DNA of 64,000 nt from Flagellimonas nanhaiensis (GTDB lineage Bacteria > Bacteroidota > Bacteroidia > Flavobacteriales > Flavobacteriaceae), in NCBI RefSeq assembly GCF_003382275.1, contig NZ_QTJX01000001.1:806001-870000 (forward strand), written 5' to 3'. Both the position numbers and the translations under genes were made by a program. This document shows positions 54,696 to 62,935 of the stretch, one piece after another; positions within the stretch are counted from its first letter, which is position 1; each line of letters begins with the position of its first letter. The notes under the pieces are model-generated. The model was not told the origin of the DNA. It saw nothing but the letters and a program-made list of their open reading frames with translations, and did no database searches.

Positions 54696-55931
54696 TCAAA
54701 ACTCATAAATAGTGAGTCCACTACGAAGTTTGGGTTCAATATATGTGCTTTTAGGAGGCATTACCAATCCTGCGTTGGCTATGGCTTTGATTTCATCCAT
54801 TACAATGGGGACCAAACTGAAGCCCACCGCAAAGTCTCCATTGTCCACACTATCTTTCATTTTAATTAGATTGTGTTTACCGTATCCATAGCTGATTCGT
54901 TTGTCATTTCGTAGGTCTTTGATGCCCAAAATAGGTTCCAGAATGGTCTTGTATAGGATTTGGGTGTCCAAACTGCTCAGTGCATCTGTAAAGTGATATT
55001 TTGTTTTTCTGAGGTAAAGCGAATAAAACTCACCTTCCAGATACATACTGAAATGATGCTTTTTGGTGGGTTTGTACAACCCGTCCTCTCTCTTTTCTAT
55101 TCTATAGTGCTCATCAAGCTTAATAAGGAATTCTTCTTTGGAAAGACCATTAAGGTCTTTGACCATACGATTGAACTCATAAATTTTGATTTCCGACTCG
55201 GGAATCAGATAAGCCATGAAGAAATTGTAGGCCTCTTCTCCGGAGTGCGAAGAATTCTCTTTTTCCATTTTTTGTGCCAACAGATTGGAAGAGGCACTTC
55301 TGTGATGCCCATCCGCAATGTAAAGGGCCTCCATTTGACCAAAAATACCTTCAAGTTCTGCAATGGTATCTGGGTCGGATATTTTCCACAGGGTATGGTT
55401 GACCCTGTCGGTAGTGGTAAAATGATACTCGGGTTGTCTCTGTATTTCTTTCTTAAAAAGCTCGCTGGCCCTGTCGTTGTCCGAATAGGTCATTAAAACA
55501 GGTTCGGCATTAAAGCCTACGGTATATAAGTAATCCGCAAACAGCTGCTCCCTTCTGCGTATGGTGTCTTCGTGCTTTTTGATGACATCATTGCGATAGT
55601 CCTCTACACTACAAGCGCAGAAAAAACCTAGACTTTTAAAATCACCTTTTCCAATTTGATAAAGATAAAAGCAAGGCTCTTCATCTTTTAAAAAGACATG
55701 GTCCTCCAAAAATTCGAGGTATCTGTTACGCACCAATCGAAAACGTTCCTTGCCGGTAATACTTTTTTCAAACTTGAACCCAGGATTGATAATGTGCAAA
55801 AAAGAAAAAGGGTTGTACTTAAGTACAGATTTAAGTTCTCCTTTGGAATATTCCTCATAGGACCGCGAAGCCACAAATGATACTTTATCATTTGCAGGTC
55901 TGATAGCTTTAAATGGTCTTACGAGCGCCAT
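54696..55931 (-). CDS. DUF1015 family protein
   Basis: 411 residues, cytoplasmic. Conserved segments: MALVRPFKAIRPANDKV start, FSFLHIINPG, FYLYQIGKGDFKSLGFFCAC, YIADGHHRSASS (a His-rich putative active site) and GYGKHNLIKMKDSV. The family is widespread and in Bacteroidota lies with serine-pathway or hydroxybutyryl-CoA dehydrogenase genes; a ParB/Srx-like nuclease or kinase relation has been proposed elsewhere, but I cannot confirm it. Starts 6 bases after the dehydrogenase stop. Confidence 0.9.
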   Translation of the reverse strand: MALVRPFKAIRPANDKVSFVASRSYEEYSKGELKSVLKYNPFSFLHIINPGFKFEKSITGKERFRLVRNRYLEFLEDHVFLKDEEPCFYLYQIGKGDFKSLGFFCACSVEDYRNDVIKKHEDTIRRREQLFADYLYTVGFNAEPVLMTYSDNDRASELFKKEIQRQPEYHFTTTDRVNHTLWKISDPDTIAELEGIFGQMEALYIADGHHRSASSNLLAQKMEKENSSHSGEEAYNFFMAYLIPESEIKIYEFNRMVKDLNGLSKEEFLIKLDEHYRIEKREDGLYKPTKKHHFSMYLEGEFYSLYLRKTKYHFTDALSSLDTQILYKTILEPILGIKDLRNDKRISYGYGKHNLIKMKDSVDNGDFAVGFSLVPIVMDEIKAIANAGLVMPPKSTYIEPKLRSGLTIYEF

Positions 55932-55937
55932 AGGAAA

Positions 55938-56825
55938 TCAATTGAATTGTGCAGCTACTTTTTCTGCTTTTCGGGATTCGGAATAATCATAGAACCCTTC
56001 TCCGGATTTTACTCCAAGTTTTCCGGCCATCACCATATTCACCAATAACGGGCAGGGGGCGTACTTTGGGTTTTTGAAGCCATCGTACATTACATTTAAA
56101 ATGGAAAGGCACACATCCAGACCAATGAAATCTGCCAATTGAAGTGGTCCCATGGGATGAGCCATTCCCAATTTCATCACCGTATCTATTTCTGTTACCC
56201 CTGCTACACCGTTGTACAGCGTTTCAATGGCTTCATTGATCATGGGCATTAGAATGCGATTGGCCACAAACCCAGGATAATCATTTACTTCCGTTGGGGT
56301 TTTGCCCAATTTTTTGGAAAGCTCCATTATGGTGTGGGTCACTTCAGCAGAAGTGCTATATCCTCTAATGATCTCAACTAATTTCATAATGGGCACAGGG
56401 TTCATAAAGTGCATCCCAATAACCTTATCCGGTCTTTGGGTAACTGCTGCTATCTGCGTGATTGAAATGGAAGATGTATTGGTAGCCAAAATGGTATTGG
56501 GTTGGCAAATACGATCCAAGTCTTCAAAAATCTTAAGTTTTATGTTCAGGTTTTCGGTAGCGGCCTCCACCACCAAATCCATATTGGAGACCCCTTGGTC
56601 AAGATTGGTAAAGGTTGTGATGTTATCTAGGGTAGATTTTTTATCTGCTTCAGAAATGGCATTTTTGGCCAACATGCGATCCAGGTTTTTTGAAATTGTA
56701 GCCATTCCCTTGTCAAGAGACGCTTGGGCAATGTCCACAAGATTAACCTTAAATCCACATTGGGCAAATACATGGGCTATTCCATTTCCCATGGTTCCTG
56801 CGCCTATTACTGCAATATTTTTCAT
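55938..56825 (-). CDS. 3-hydroxybutyryl-CoA dehydrogenase
   Basis: NAD(P)-dependent oxidation of 3-hydroxyacyl-CoA, or the reverse. About 295 residues: Rossmann motif VIGAGTMGNGIAHVFAQCG, ATNTSSISITQIA, the catalytic HFMNPVPIMKLVEIIRG, and C-terminal domain with DYPGFVANRILMPMINEA and GMAHPMGPLQLADFIGLD. ATG 56825 (MKNIAVIG) fits the Rossmann start; an in-frame ATG at 56849 adds eight unrelated residues. No thiolase or crotonase gene is adjacent, so the pathway is open. Confidence 0.94.
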   Translation of the reverse strand: MKNIAVIGAGTMGNGIAHVFAQCGFKVNLVDIAQASLDKGMATISKNLDRMLAKNAISEADKKSTLDNITTFTNLDQGVSNMDLVVEAATENLNIKLKIFEDLDRICQPNTILATNTSSISITQIAAVTQRPDKVIGMHFMNPVPIMKLVEIIRGYSTSAEVTHTIMELSKKLGKTPTEVNDYPGFVANRILMPMINEAIETLYNGVAGVTEIDTVMKLGMAHPMGPLQLADFIGLDVCLSILNVMYDGFKNPKYAPCPLLVNMVMAGKLGVKSGEGFYDYSESRKAEKVAAQFN

Positions 56826-56873
56826 TCTATGAAATTTTGAGGGTATCAATTTTAACGGATGCTAGATCCGTTT

Positions 56874-57839
56874 TTATTTTTTAAACGATTTTATAATCTG
56901 AAGGGCCACTTTCAACGCCTTGGTTCCCTGTTCTAGGGTGACAACTGGAGTAGTGTCATTGTTTATTGCATCAGCGAAAGTTTCCAGTTCATCTAGAATG
57001 GCATTGTTGACCTCAATTTCAGGATTTTCAAAATAGATCTGCTTTTTTTCACCTTCCGCATTTTGAAGAATCATGTCAAAGTCCCCTGGATTTTCCGGCG
57101 CATCTTTCATTTTGACAACTTCAACCTTTTTTTCAAGGAAGTCCACGGAGATATAGGCATCACGCTGGAAAAACCTGGACTTTCTCATGTTTTTCAATGA
57201 AATCCGACTAGAGGTAAGGTTAGCCACACATCCATTTTCAAACTCAATCCGGGCATTGGCAATGTCAGGCGAGCTACTAATCACCGAAACCCCGCTGGCA
57301 TTGATTTGTTTGACCTCGGATTTGACCACGCTGAGTATGACATCAATGTCATGAATCATAAGGTCAAGAACAACAGGGACGTCTGTTCCCCTAGGATTGA
57401 ACTCGGCCAAACGGTGGGTTTCAATGAACATGGGAGTCTCAATTTTGTCCTTCACCGCCAAGAAAGCAGGGTTAAAACGTTCTACATGCCCCACTTGTCC
57501 TTTTACATTGTATTTGCTTGCCAATTGAAGCAAATTTTCAGCTTCTTCTATGGTATTGGTCACAGGTTTTTCAATAAAAACATGTTTTTCCTTTTCAATT
57601 GATTTTTTGGCGCAATCATAATGGGACAGAGTAGGTGTTACTATGTCGACTACATCCACAGAATCAATAAGTGTATTGATGTTTTCGAAGTAGGTATACC
57701 CAAATTCTTTAGCCACTCTTTTGGCATTGATCTCATCGGGATCATAAAACCCCACCAGTTCATATTTTTCGGATTGGTTTAGCAGCCTCAAATGAATTTT
57801 GCCCAAATGTCCGGCTCCAAGGACACCAACTTTTAGCAT
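56874..57839 (-). CDS. Gfo/Idh/MocA family oxidoreductase
   Basis: 321-residue NAD(P)-dependent oxidoreductase. Rossmann start VGVLGAGHLGKIHLRLL, VDIVTPTLSHYDCAKKS and the family motif VFIEKPVTNTIEEAENLL with its conserved Lys, then a C-terminal beta-sheet domain. The substrate is unknown; sugars and UDP-sugars are common. ATG 57839 is preferred over a TTG six codons upstream. First gene of the long minus-strand run ending at gntK. Confidence 0.92.
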   Translation of the reverse strand: MLKVGVLGAGHLGKIHLRLLNQSEKYELVGFYDPDEINAKRVAKEFGYTYFENINTLIDSVDVVDIVTPTLSHYDCAKKSIEKEKHVFIEKPVTNTIEEAENLLQLASKYNVKGQVGHVERFNPAFLAVKDKIETPMFIETHRLAEFNPRGTDVPVVLDLMIHDIDVILSVVKSEVKQINASGVSVISSSPDIANARIEFENGCVANLTSSRISLKNMRKSRFFQRDAYISVDFLEKKVEVVKMKDAPENPGDFDMILQNAEGEKKQIYFENPEIEVNNAILDELETFADAINNDTTPVVTLEQGTKALKVALQIIKSFKK

Positions 57840-57954
57840 ACTTTCAGTTTTTGTCAAAAATAAGGATATGGTACCACTCTTCCATAAAAATAAGAGCTGA
57901 ACCTCCCGCTAAATTTTCATAGAACTTGTAAATTCGTATACCAGACCAAAGAGA

Positions 57955-58596
57955 ATGAAAGACACATTGAAGCATCAGGGTATGCGAAATAAATTGGCAG
58001 ACCTTCTGGTGGCCAAGGGGATAAAAGATGTTAACGTATTAGAGGCCGTCAGGGCTGTGCCCAGACATCTTTTTTTGGACAGCAGTTTTGAGGATCACGC
58101 TTATCAGGACAAAGCATTTCCCATTGATGCAGACCAGACCATTTCCCAGCCGTATACCGTTGCTTTTCAGACAGAACTACTTCAAGTAAAACCAAACGAT
58201 GCTATTTTGGAAATTGGTACGGGAAGCGGCTATCAAACAGCAATTTTACTTCACCTGAAAGCAAAAGTGTATACCATTGAGCGTCAGCAGGAGCTTTTTA
58301 AGAAGACCAAATTGTTTTTCAATAAAATGAACTATCGCCCTAAAAAGGTCATTTTTGGAGATGGGTATAAGGGACTTCCAGAAAATGCCCCTTTTGATGG
58401 TATTATTGTGACGGCAGGAGCTCCAGAAGTACCCAAAGCCTTAATGTCCCAGTTAAAGGTGGGAGGTAGGTTGGTAATTCCTGTTGGAGTAGATGACCAA
58501 ATTATGACCTTGTATATCCGGAAGTCCGAAAAAGAGTTTGAAAAAAGGGAGTTAGGGCATTTTAGGTTTGTGCCCCTAGTGGAAAACAAGAACTAG
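57955..58596 (+). CDS. pcm: protein-L-isoaspartate O-methyltransferase
   Basis: Repairs isoaspartyl residues in aged proteins by SAM-dependent methylation. 213 residues: [18 protein letters not shown], the PCMT motif [30 protein letters not shown] (SAM site), [18 protein letters not shown] variant and [15 protein letters not shown]. Divergent from the MocA-type gene; its 3' end overlaps smpB by 4 bases. Confidence 0.96.
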   Translation: MKDTLKHQGMRNKLADLLVAKGIKDVNVLEAVRAVPRHLFLDSSFEDHAYQDKAFPIDADQTISQPYTVAFQTELLQVKPNDAILEIGTGSGYQTAILLHLKAKVYTIERQQELFKKTKLFFNKMNYRPKKVIFGDGYKGLPENAPFDGIIVTAGAPEVPKALMSQLKVGGRLVIPVGVDDQIMTLYIRKSEKEFEKRELGHFRFVPLVENKN

Positions 58597-59054
58597 TTAT
58601 TGAAATCCTTTTTGATTCGTGAAAGATTTCGCTTGTTGTCGCGGTCTTTTATGGTCTCACGTTTGTCATAAAGCTTTTTACCCTTCGCAAGACCGATATT
58701 TACCTTGGCCAAACCTTTTTCATTGATAAAAAGATTGAGTGGGATTATGGTGAGTCCGGAGGTAGCTACTTCTTTGTGGAGCTTTTTGAGTTCCCTTTTG
58801 TTGAGGAGCAATTTGCGTTCTGCCTTGGGTCTATGATTGTAATATCCACCGTGACTGTATTCGTCAATTTGCATGTTGATTACAAAGAGTTCACCCTTAT
58901 CGTTGAATTCACAAAAGCTTTGGGATAGTGAAGCCTTTCCCAAACGAATGGATTTTATCTCCGTTCCTCCCAATACAATTCCGGCAGTATAGGTGTCCAG
59001 AATTTCATAGTCGAAACGGGCTCTTTTGTTCTTTATGTTAATATTTTTCAGCAT
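58593..59054 (-). CDS. smpB: SsrA-binding protein
   Basis: Binds tmRNA and brings it to stalled ribosomes. 153 residues: [42 protein letters not shown]-like [29 protein letters not shown] and the basic tail [28 protein letters not shown] -7 box at 59061-59068 ends 7 bases before this ATG, so the mRNA is nearly leaderless, and a TTG three codons upstream is unlikely. Confidence 0.97.
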   Translation of the reverse strand: MLKNINIKNKRARFDYEILDTYTAGIVLGGTEIKSIRLGKASLSQSFCEFNDKGELFVINMQIDEYSHGGYYNHRPKAERKLLLNKRELKKLHKEVATSGLTIIPLNLFINEKGLAKVNIGLAKGKKLYDKRETIKDRDNKRNLSRIKKDFNN

Positions 59055-59060
59055 TGAGGG

Positions 59061-59068
59061 CAAAAATA
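59061..59068 (-). promoter_or_regulatory. -7 box of smpB
   Basis: Minus strand TATTTTTG, exact TAnnTTTG, almost touching the smpB start codon. It decides the start at 59054. Confidence 0.5.
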
Positions 59069-59134
59069 ATGACTCTTCTCCAAGAAAATTGTAATGTTAC
59101 GTTACATTTTACGATTATCCATTAAACCAAATTC

Positions 59135-59878
59135 ATGAAAAGATATTTTGTTGGACTTATTATTCTGATGGTACTTGCCTGCAAGGAACAGCCCAAAACA
59201 GCAATAACACCTCAGGAAATTGTTGACAAATCCATTAAAGATAGTGGAGGAGAGAAGTACAGGAACCACAATACATCCTTTGTTTTTAGGGATAAGAAAT
59301 ACATTTCTGAAAATGTGGACAAGAAAAAAATCCTGAAGCGAATTACATTTTTGGATACCGTTGTCATCAAAGATGTAATGACCAATTCTTCTTTTGAGCG
59401 CTATATGAACGATTCCATTGTTAAGGTTTCCGATTCCATTGCAAACAGATATTCAAATTCGATAAACTCCGTCCATTACTTTGCCAGATTACCGTATGGG
59501 CTAAATGATGGCGCAGTGAAGAAGGAATTGTTGGGTGAGGAAACTTTGAAAGGCACTCCATACTACAAAGTAAAGGTGACTTTTAGCCAAGATGGAGGGG
59601 GCAAGGATTTTGATGATACGTATGTCTACTGGTTTAACAAAACAACCTTTAAGGTTGATTATTTGGCATATGATTTCCATGTAAATGGAGGAGGGCAGCG
59701 ATTTAGGGTAGCCTACAATGAAAGATATGTCAACGGTGTTCGCTTTGTGGACTACATCAATTATAAACCCAAGAAAAAAGGGTCATCCATTTTCGATATT
59801 GGAAAACTTTTTGAGCGTGGTGATCTGGAAGAATTGTCCAAAATTGAGCTAAAGGACATAAAAGTTGACCAGGGTTAA
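59135..59878 (+). CDS. lipoprotein of the DUF6503 type
   Basis: 247 residues. Lipobox LAC at about residue 16 followed by KEQPKT, then a beta-rich domain: IVDKSIKDSGGEKYRNHNTS, VHYFARLPYGLNDGAV, GTPYYKVKVTFSQDGGG, TYVYWFNKTTFKVDYLAY. The family is common in Flavobacteriia; I recall misleading deoxyribose-phosphate aldolase labels for it, which the sequence does not support. The fold resembles outer-membrane lipoprotein carriers in general style (inference). The 3' end overlaps the phosphatase gene. Confidence 0.75.
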   Translation: MKRYFVGLIILMVLACKEQPKTAITPQEIVDKSIKDSGGEKYRNHNTSFVFRDKKYISENVDKKKILKRITFLDTVVIKDVMTNSSFERYMNDSIVKVSDSIANRYSNSINSVHYFARLPYGLNDGAVKKELLGEETLKGTPYYKVKVTFSQDGGGKDFDDTYVYWFNKTTFKVDYLAYDFHVNGGGQRFRVAYNERYVNGVRFVDYINYKPKKKGSSIFDIGKLFERGDLEELSKIELKDIKVDQG

Positions 59879-60390
59879 TCCATTTTTAAACGGAAATCCG
59901 TTGCCACCCCGTCTATGATGCGAACTATGAAGAGACTGCTGTTGTCAGTATCATCCATAGATTCATACTTTTCAAAGCCTATCATCTTGTTTACAAAATC
60001 TGGTGTGGTATTGCTATGGCCAACTACCAATACATTGAACCCTTCATTTGAAGTTTTAAATTCCTCAATATTTACAGCATTGGGGTCGTAGTATTGTACG
60101 TGGATATCCTTTTTTACCGAAGTAGGCGCGGCCGTCATGGTGGTACGCTCATAATTGGTGGAATAAATTGCATCTAACATTATAGGGTCAAACACCTCTG
60201 CCCATCGTATTGCACGCCCTAATCCATCTTGGTTCAGTTCTGGATCGTGATTTTCAGAATCTGTCCTGTCCTTTTCTGCATGTCTTATAAAGTAGAATGT
60301 GGAGACAATAGGTTCTGATTTGGCTTCTTCTTTGCACCCTAGATTAAGAACAACGAGTGCTATTACGGTAAAAAGTCTGATCATTCGCAT
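59875..60390 (-). CDS. histidine phosphatase family lipoprotein
   Basis: About 171 residues. Signal peptide with lipobox LGC (about residue 19), then a phosphoglycerate-mutase-like domain: TFYFIRHAEKDRTD with the catalytic Arg-His (RHA instead of the usual RHG), LDAIYSTNYERTTMTA, and the second His in VVGHSNTTPDFVNKM. It is exported and may dephosphorylate small molecules. The ATG at 60390 gives a compact signal peptide; 60411 is an in-frame alternative. Tail-to-tail overlap of 4 bases with the DUF6503-type gene. Confidence 0.85.
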   Translation of the reverse strand: MRMIRLFTVIALVVLNLGCKEEAKSEPIVSTFYFIRHAEKDRTDSENHDPELNQDGLGRAIRWAEVFDPIMLDAIYSTNYERTTMTAAPTSVKKDIHVQYYDPNAVNIEEFKTSNEGFNVLVVGHSNTTPDFVNKMIGFEKYESMDDTDNSSLFIVRIIDGVATDFRLKMD

Positions 60391-60465
60391 ACTTGATGGT
60401 ATTGATCCCATTATGTTTTTCGGCTAATTTGGACTAAAAGTAACGTTTAATTTTTATTTTCACAT

Positions 60466-60585
60466 ATGCCTAGGGTTTTCAGTTGCTTACTATGTTTCAC
60501 ATTTGTCATCTATGGATGGTCTCAGGAGCGAACCCTGCCATCAGATTTTAGGCAATATAGTCCGACTATTTTAAGAGTCAACTAA
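60466..60585 (+). pseudogene. N-terminal remnant of a PorP/SprF-like outer-membrane protein
   Basis: A 39-codon open frame that reads as an intact signal peptide (hydrophobic core ending Y-G-W-S-Q) followed by ERTLPSDFRQYSPTILRVN and a stop. The LPSDFRQ-type start after the signal peptide is, from memory, how a PorP/SprF-like family of flavobacterial outer-membrane proteins begins; those proteins are about 300 residues. Nothing matching the remainder follows before the TetR gene at 60651. It may be a truncated gene or a short secreted peptide. Confidence 0.35.
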
Positions 60586-60650
60586 TAGAATAGGTAATAT
60601 TATATGCTCAAAAAAACCTGGATCTTCCGGGTAAAGTAAGAATGGAGTAG

Positions 60651-61247
60651 TTATTTTTTTGTCTCACGTTGTACCAAGTGCTCCAAATAAGCAATGGTAT
60701 TGATCAAGTATTTGCGGTCCCGCGTCATGGTAGACATAGCAACCGCCCCTTGAATCATCGTATACAATTGTTTGGCGAATTGAAGGGGAGGTACTGGCAA
60801 TCGAATCTCATCTTTATTCACACCATTTTCCAAGACAAGTGCAATTTTCCCCTCTATTTCCTGGACCGTCTCCTTTACGGCTGCAGTCAACAATTTGTTG
60901 TTTCCTTGAGCGTCTACACCGGTATTTAAAATGGGACATCCCCCTAAAGAAAGTGTAAACACATCATATTGTTTATAAAAACCCATGAGGGAAAATAATT
61001 TTTCCATCGCATCGCCTTCAATGTTGAGTTTTTCATCAATGATGTCCAACAATTTGGTTCTATTGTATTGAAAAGCCGCAAGAGCAAGGGCTTCCTTATT
61101 TTCAAAATTCCCGTAAATGGCTCCTTTGGTAAGACCGGTAGCTTCGGTCATATCGCTCATACTGGTCCCTACGTAGCCAAACTTGTTGAAGAGGGGGGCT
61201 ACGGTCTCAATGATATATGCAGTGGTTCTTTCTGCTTTTTTGCTCAT
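60651..61247 (-). CDS. TetR/AcrR family transcriptional regulator
   Basis: 198 residues. N-terminal helix-turn-helix (about 10-55) with SMSDMTEATGLTKGAIYGNF and ENKEALALAAF; the C-terminal ligand-binding domain is variable. Usually a repressor released by a small ligand. A perfect CATACTGTATG palindrome at 61292-61302 upstream suggests autoregulation. The neighbouring dipeptidase operon ends 140 bases upstream on the same strand and could be, but need not be, its target. Confidence 0.92.
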   Translation of the reverse strand: MSKKAERTTAYIIETVAPLFNKFGYVGTSMSDMTEATGLTKGAIYGNFENKEALALAAFQYNRTKLLDIIDEKLNIEGDAMEKLFSLMGFYKQYDVFTLSLGGCPILNTGVDAQGNNKLLTAAVKETVQEIEGKIALVLENGVNKDEIRLPVPPLQFAKQLYTMIQGAVAMSTMTRDRKYLINTIAYLEHLVQRETKK

Positions 61248-61291
61248 AGTGGTCCGGTTGGTTTAGGGGTCAACTAATATATAAAAAAACG

Positions 61292-61302
61292 CATACTGTA
61301 TG
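61292..61302. promoter_or_regulatory. candidate TetR operator
   Basis: CATACTGTATG, a perfect 5+1+5 palindrome, 45 bases upstream of the regulator's ATG and just upstream of an A+T-rich TATATATTAG that could be its -7 region. Confidence 0.4.
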
Positions 61303-61390
61303 GTATTTTACAAAGTAAAACCCCTTTTTTTAACACCTTTTGGTTAAAGGAATAGTTTTAATGAAAGATAGTTGGTCTTTAGTATTGCAC

Positions 61391-62458
61391 TTATTTCCAG
61401 ATTCTTTTTAGAAACTTGATAAAATTAAGATGCGTGATATTTTTGATATCCTCTTCTGTATATCCCCGTTGAGACAATAAGTGAGGAACCTTCTGCAAAT
61501 CGGCGATAGTTTCCAAATCGGTAGGACATTGTTCTTTCCCAAAAGCTCCGTCCAAATCAGTTCCGATGCCTACATGTTCTGAGTTTCCAGCCAATTGGCA
61601 GATGTGATCTATGTTGTTGGCCATAATTTCCAGAGTAACACCTTTTTCTTCTGGTGTCGACTTACCCCTTATCCAATTGGGAACCATCATCCAGGCATCC
61701 AATGCTGTCCCTATCACGGCTTTACGTTGAATCAATTCATTCAACTGTTCATCCGAAAACTGACGGTTGTGATCTACAAATGTTCTACAATTGTTGTGAC
61801 TTGCCCAGACAGGACCATTGTACACATCCATGGTTTCCCAAAAACTCGTATCACAAAGATGCGTGGCGTCCAGAATAAGATTGAGCTCTTCAATTTTTTT
61901 TAGAAGGGTACGTCCTTTAGTGCCAATCCCTCCTTCAGAATCCGTACCATGCGCATATACCCCCGGACCATAGTGCGCAGGACCGATGGCCCTGAGACCT
62001 AATTGATAGGACTTTTCTAAATATTCCATATCAATTATGGAATCTGCCCCCTCTAGACTTAATATATAACCAATAGGTTTGTGCTCTTCTGTTGTAGTTT
62101 CCCAGAGCTGCAAATGCCCGATCAATTCTTCTGAATTGGTAATCTGGACCATTTCGCCCATCTTCTCCATGGTCTTGTACCATGCCAATTGTCCCTGCGT
62201 TTGGGCCCACGCCTGTTGTTGGGAATTCCAACCCGGCAATGGATTGCTTTTTTCCGTAAACCGTGCAATCTGGGTAGCGACGCAAAGTCCAATGTTACCT
62301 TTGCGCATTTCGGGAAGGGAGACCGTATTTTTTCCGCGATCGGGCTTATCCCGCATACCCTTTTCCATTGCTCTGATTTGGGAAACAGGTAGAGTAAGGT
62401 CCCTATTCCATTCCATGGCGTTCATGGCAAGGTCCAAATGCGCATCAAAAATAAACAT
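61391..62458 (-). CDS. membrane dipeptidase-like protein (peptidase M19)
   Basis: 355-residue zinc amidohydrolase-fold dipeptidase. Visible motifs: N-terminal metal site FDAHLDLAMNAM (His-x-Asp), LSLEGADSIIDMEYLEKSY, RAIGPAHYGPGVYAHG, LDATHLCDTSFWE, WASHNNCRTF and GIGTDLDGAFGKEQ. Family members hydrolyse dipeptides, often with a D-residue at the C-terminus. No signal peptide, so cytoplasmic. It follows ridA by 6 bases in the operon gntP-ridA-dipeptidase, which fits use of D-amino-acid compounds. Confidence 0.92.
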   Translation of the reverse strand: MFIFDAHLDLAMNAMEWNRDLTLPVSQIRAMEKGMRDKPDRGKNTVSLPEMRKGNIGLCVATQIARFTEKSNPLPGWNSQQQAWAQTQGQLAWYKTMEKMGEMVQITNSEELIGHLQLWETTTEEHKPIGYILSLEGADSIIDMEYLEKSYQLGLRAIGPAHYGPGVYAHGTDSEGGIGTKGRTLLKKIEELNLILDATHLCDTSFWETMDVYNGPVWASHNNCRTFVDHNRQFSDEQLNELIQRKAVIGTALDAWMMVPNWIRGKSTPEEKGVTLEIMANNIDHICQLAGNSEHVGIGTDLDGAFGKEQCPTDLETIADLQKVPHLLSQRGYTEEDIKNITHLNFIKFLKRIWK

Positions 62459-62464
62459 AGAATA

Positions 62465-62935
62465 TTATTGATGGAGTTCAAACATAGCTTCAACCTCAAC
62501 GGGAATGTTGTTGGGAAGCATCATGCCTACAGCACTTCGGACACCAATGCCGTTTTCTTTCCCAAAAACATCAGCAAATAGTTCGCTAAAACCATTGATT
62601 ACATAAGGGTGTTTCTCAAAATCAGGGGTACAATTCACCATGCCCAATACTTTCACTACTCTTTTGATTTTGTCCAAACTTCCAAAATGGGTGACAATGG
62701 TAGAAAGCATGGTAAGTCCTACCTGCCTTGCGGCCTGTTTGGCCTGATCCGCATTCAGGTCATCCCCCGCACGACCCTTCATCACTGAACCATCGAAATC
62801 AACAGGTCCTTGACCGGACACGTAAAGAAAATTGTCCACAACCAAAATCGGCCTGTAAACTCCTACTGGTTTGGGAGCGGGAGGAAAGCGTAGGTTTAAC
62901 TTTTTTACTTGTTCTGAGGGTTTATCCATACTCAT
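62465..62935 (-). CDS. RidA family protein
   Basis: About 156 residues of the RidA/YjgF family, which removes reactive enamine/imine intermediates produced by PLP enzymes such as amino-acid dehydratases. Key parts: VGVYRPILVVDNFLYVSGQG, QAKQAARQVGLTMLSTI, RVVKVLGMVNCTPDF and NGIGVRSAVGMMLPNNIPVEVEA with the conserved Arg. The ATG at 62935 overlaps the permease stop by one base (TGATG), which supports this start; an in-frame extension to 63058 lies inside the permease gene. Confidence 0.9.
   Translation of the reverse strand: MSMDKPSEQVKKLNLRFPPAPKPVGVYRPILVVDNFLYVSGQGPVDFDGSVMKGRAGDDLNADQAKQAARQVGLTMLSTIVTHFGSLDKIKRVVKVLGMVNCTPDFEKHPYVINGFSELFADVFGKENGIGVRSAVGMMLPNNIPVEVEAMFELHQ

Noticed and set aside
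60412..60650. Full-length gene in the gap before the TetR gene
   Set aside because: Only a 39-codon frame is present, and the rest has no coding pattern.
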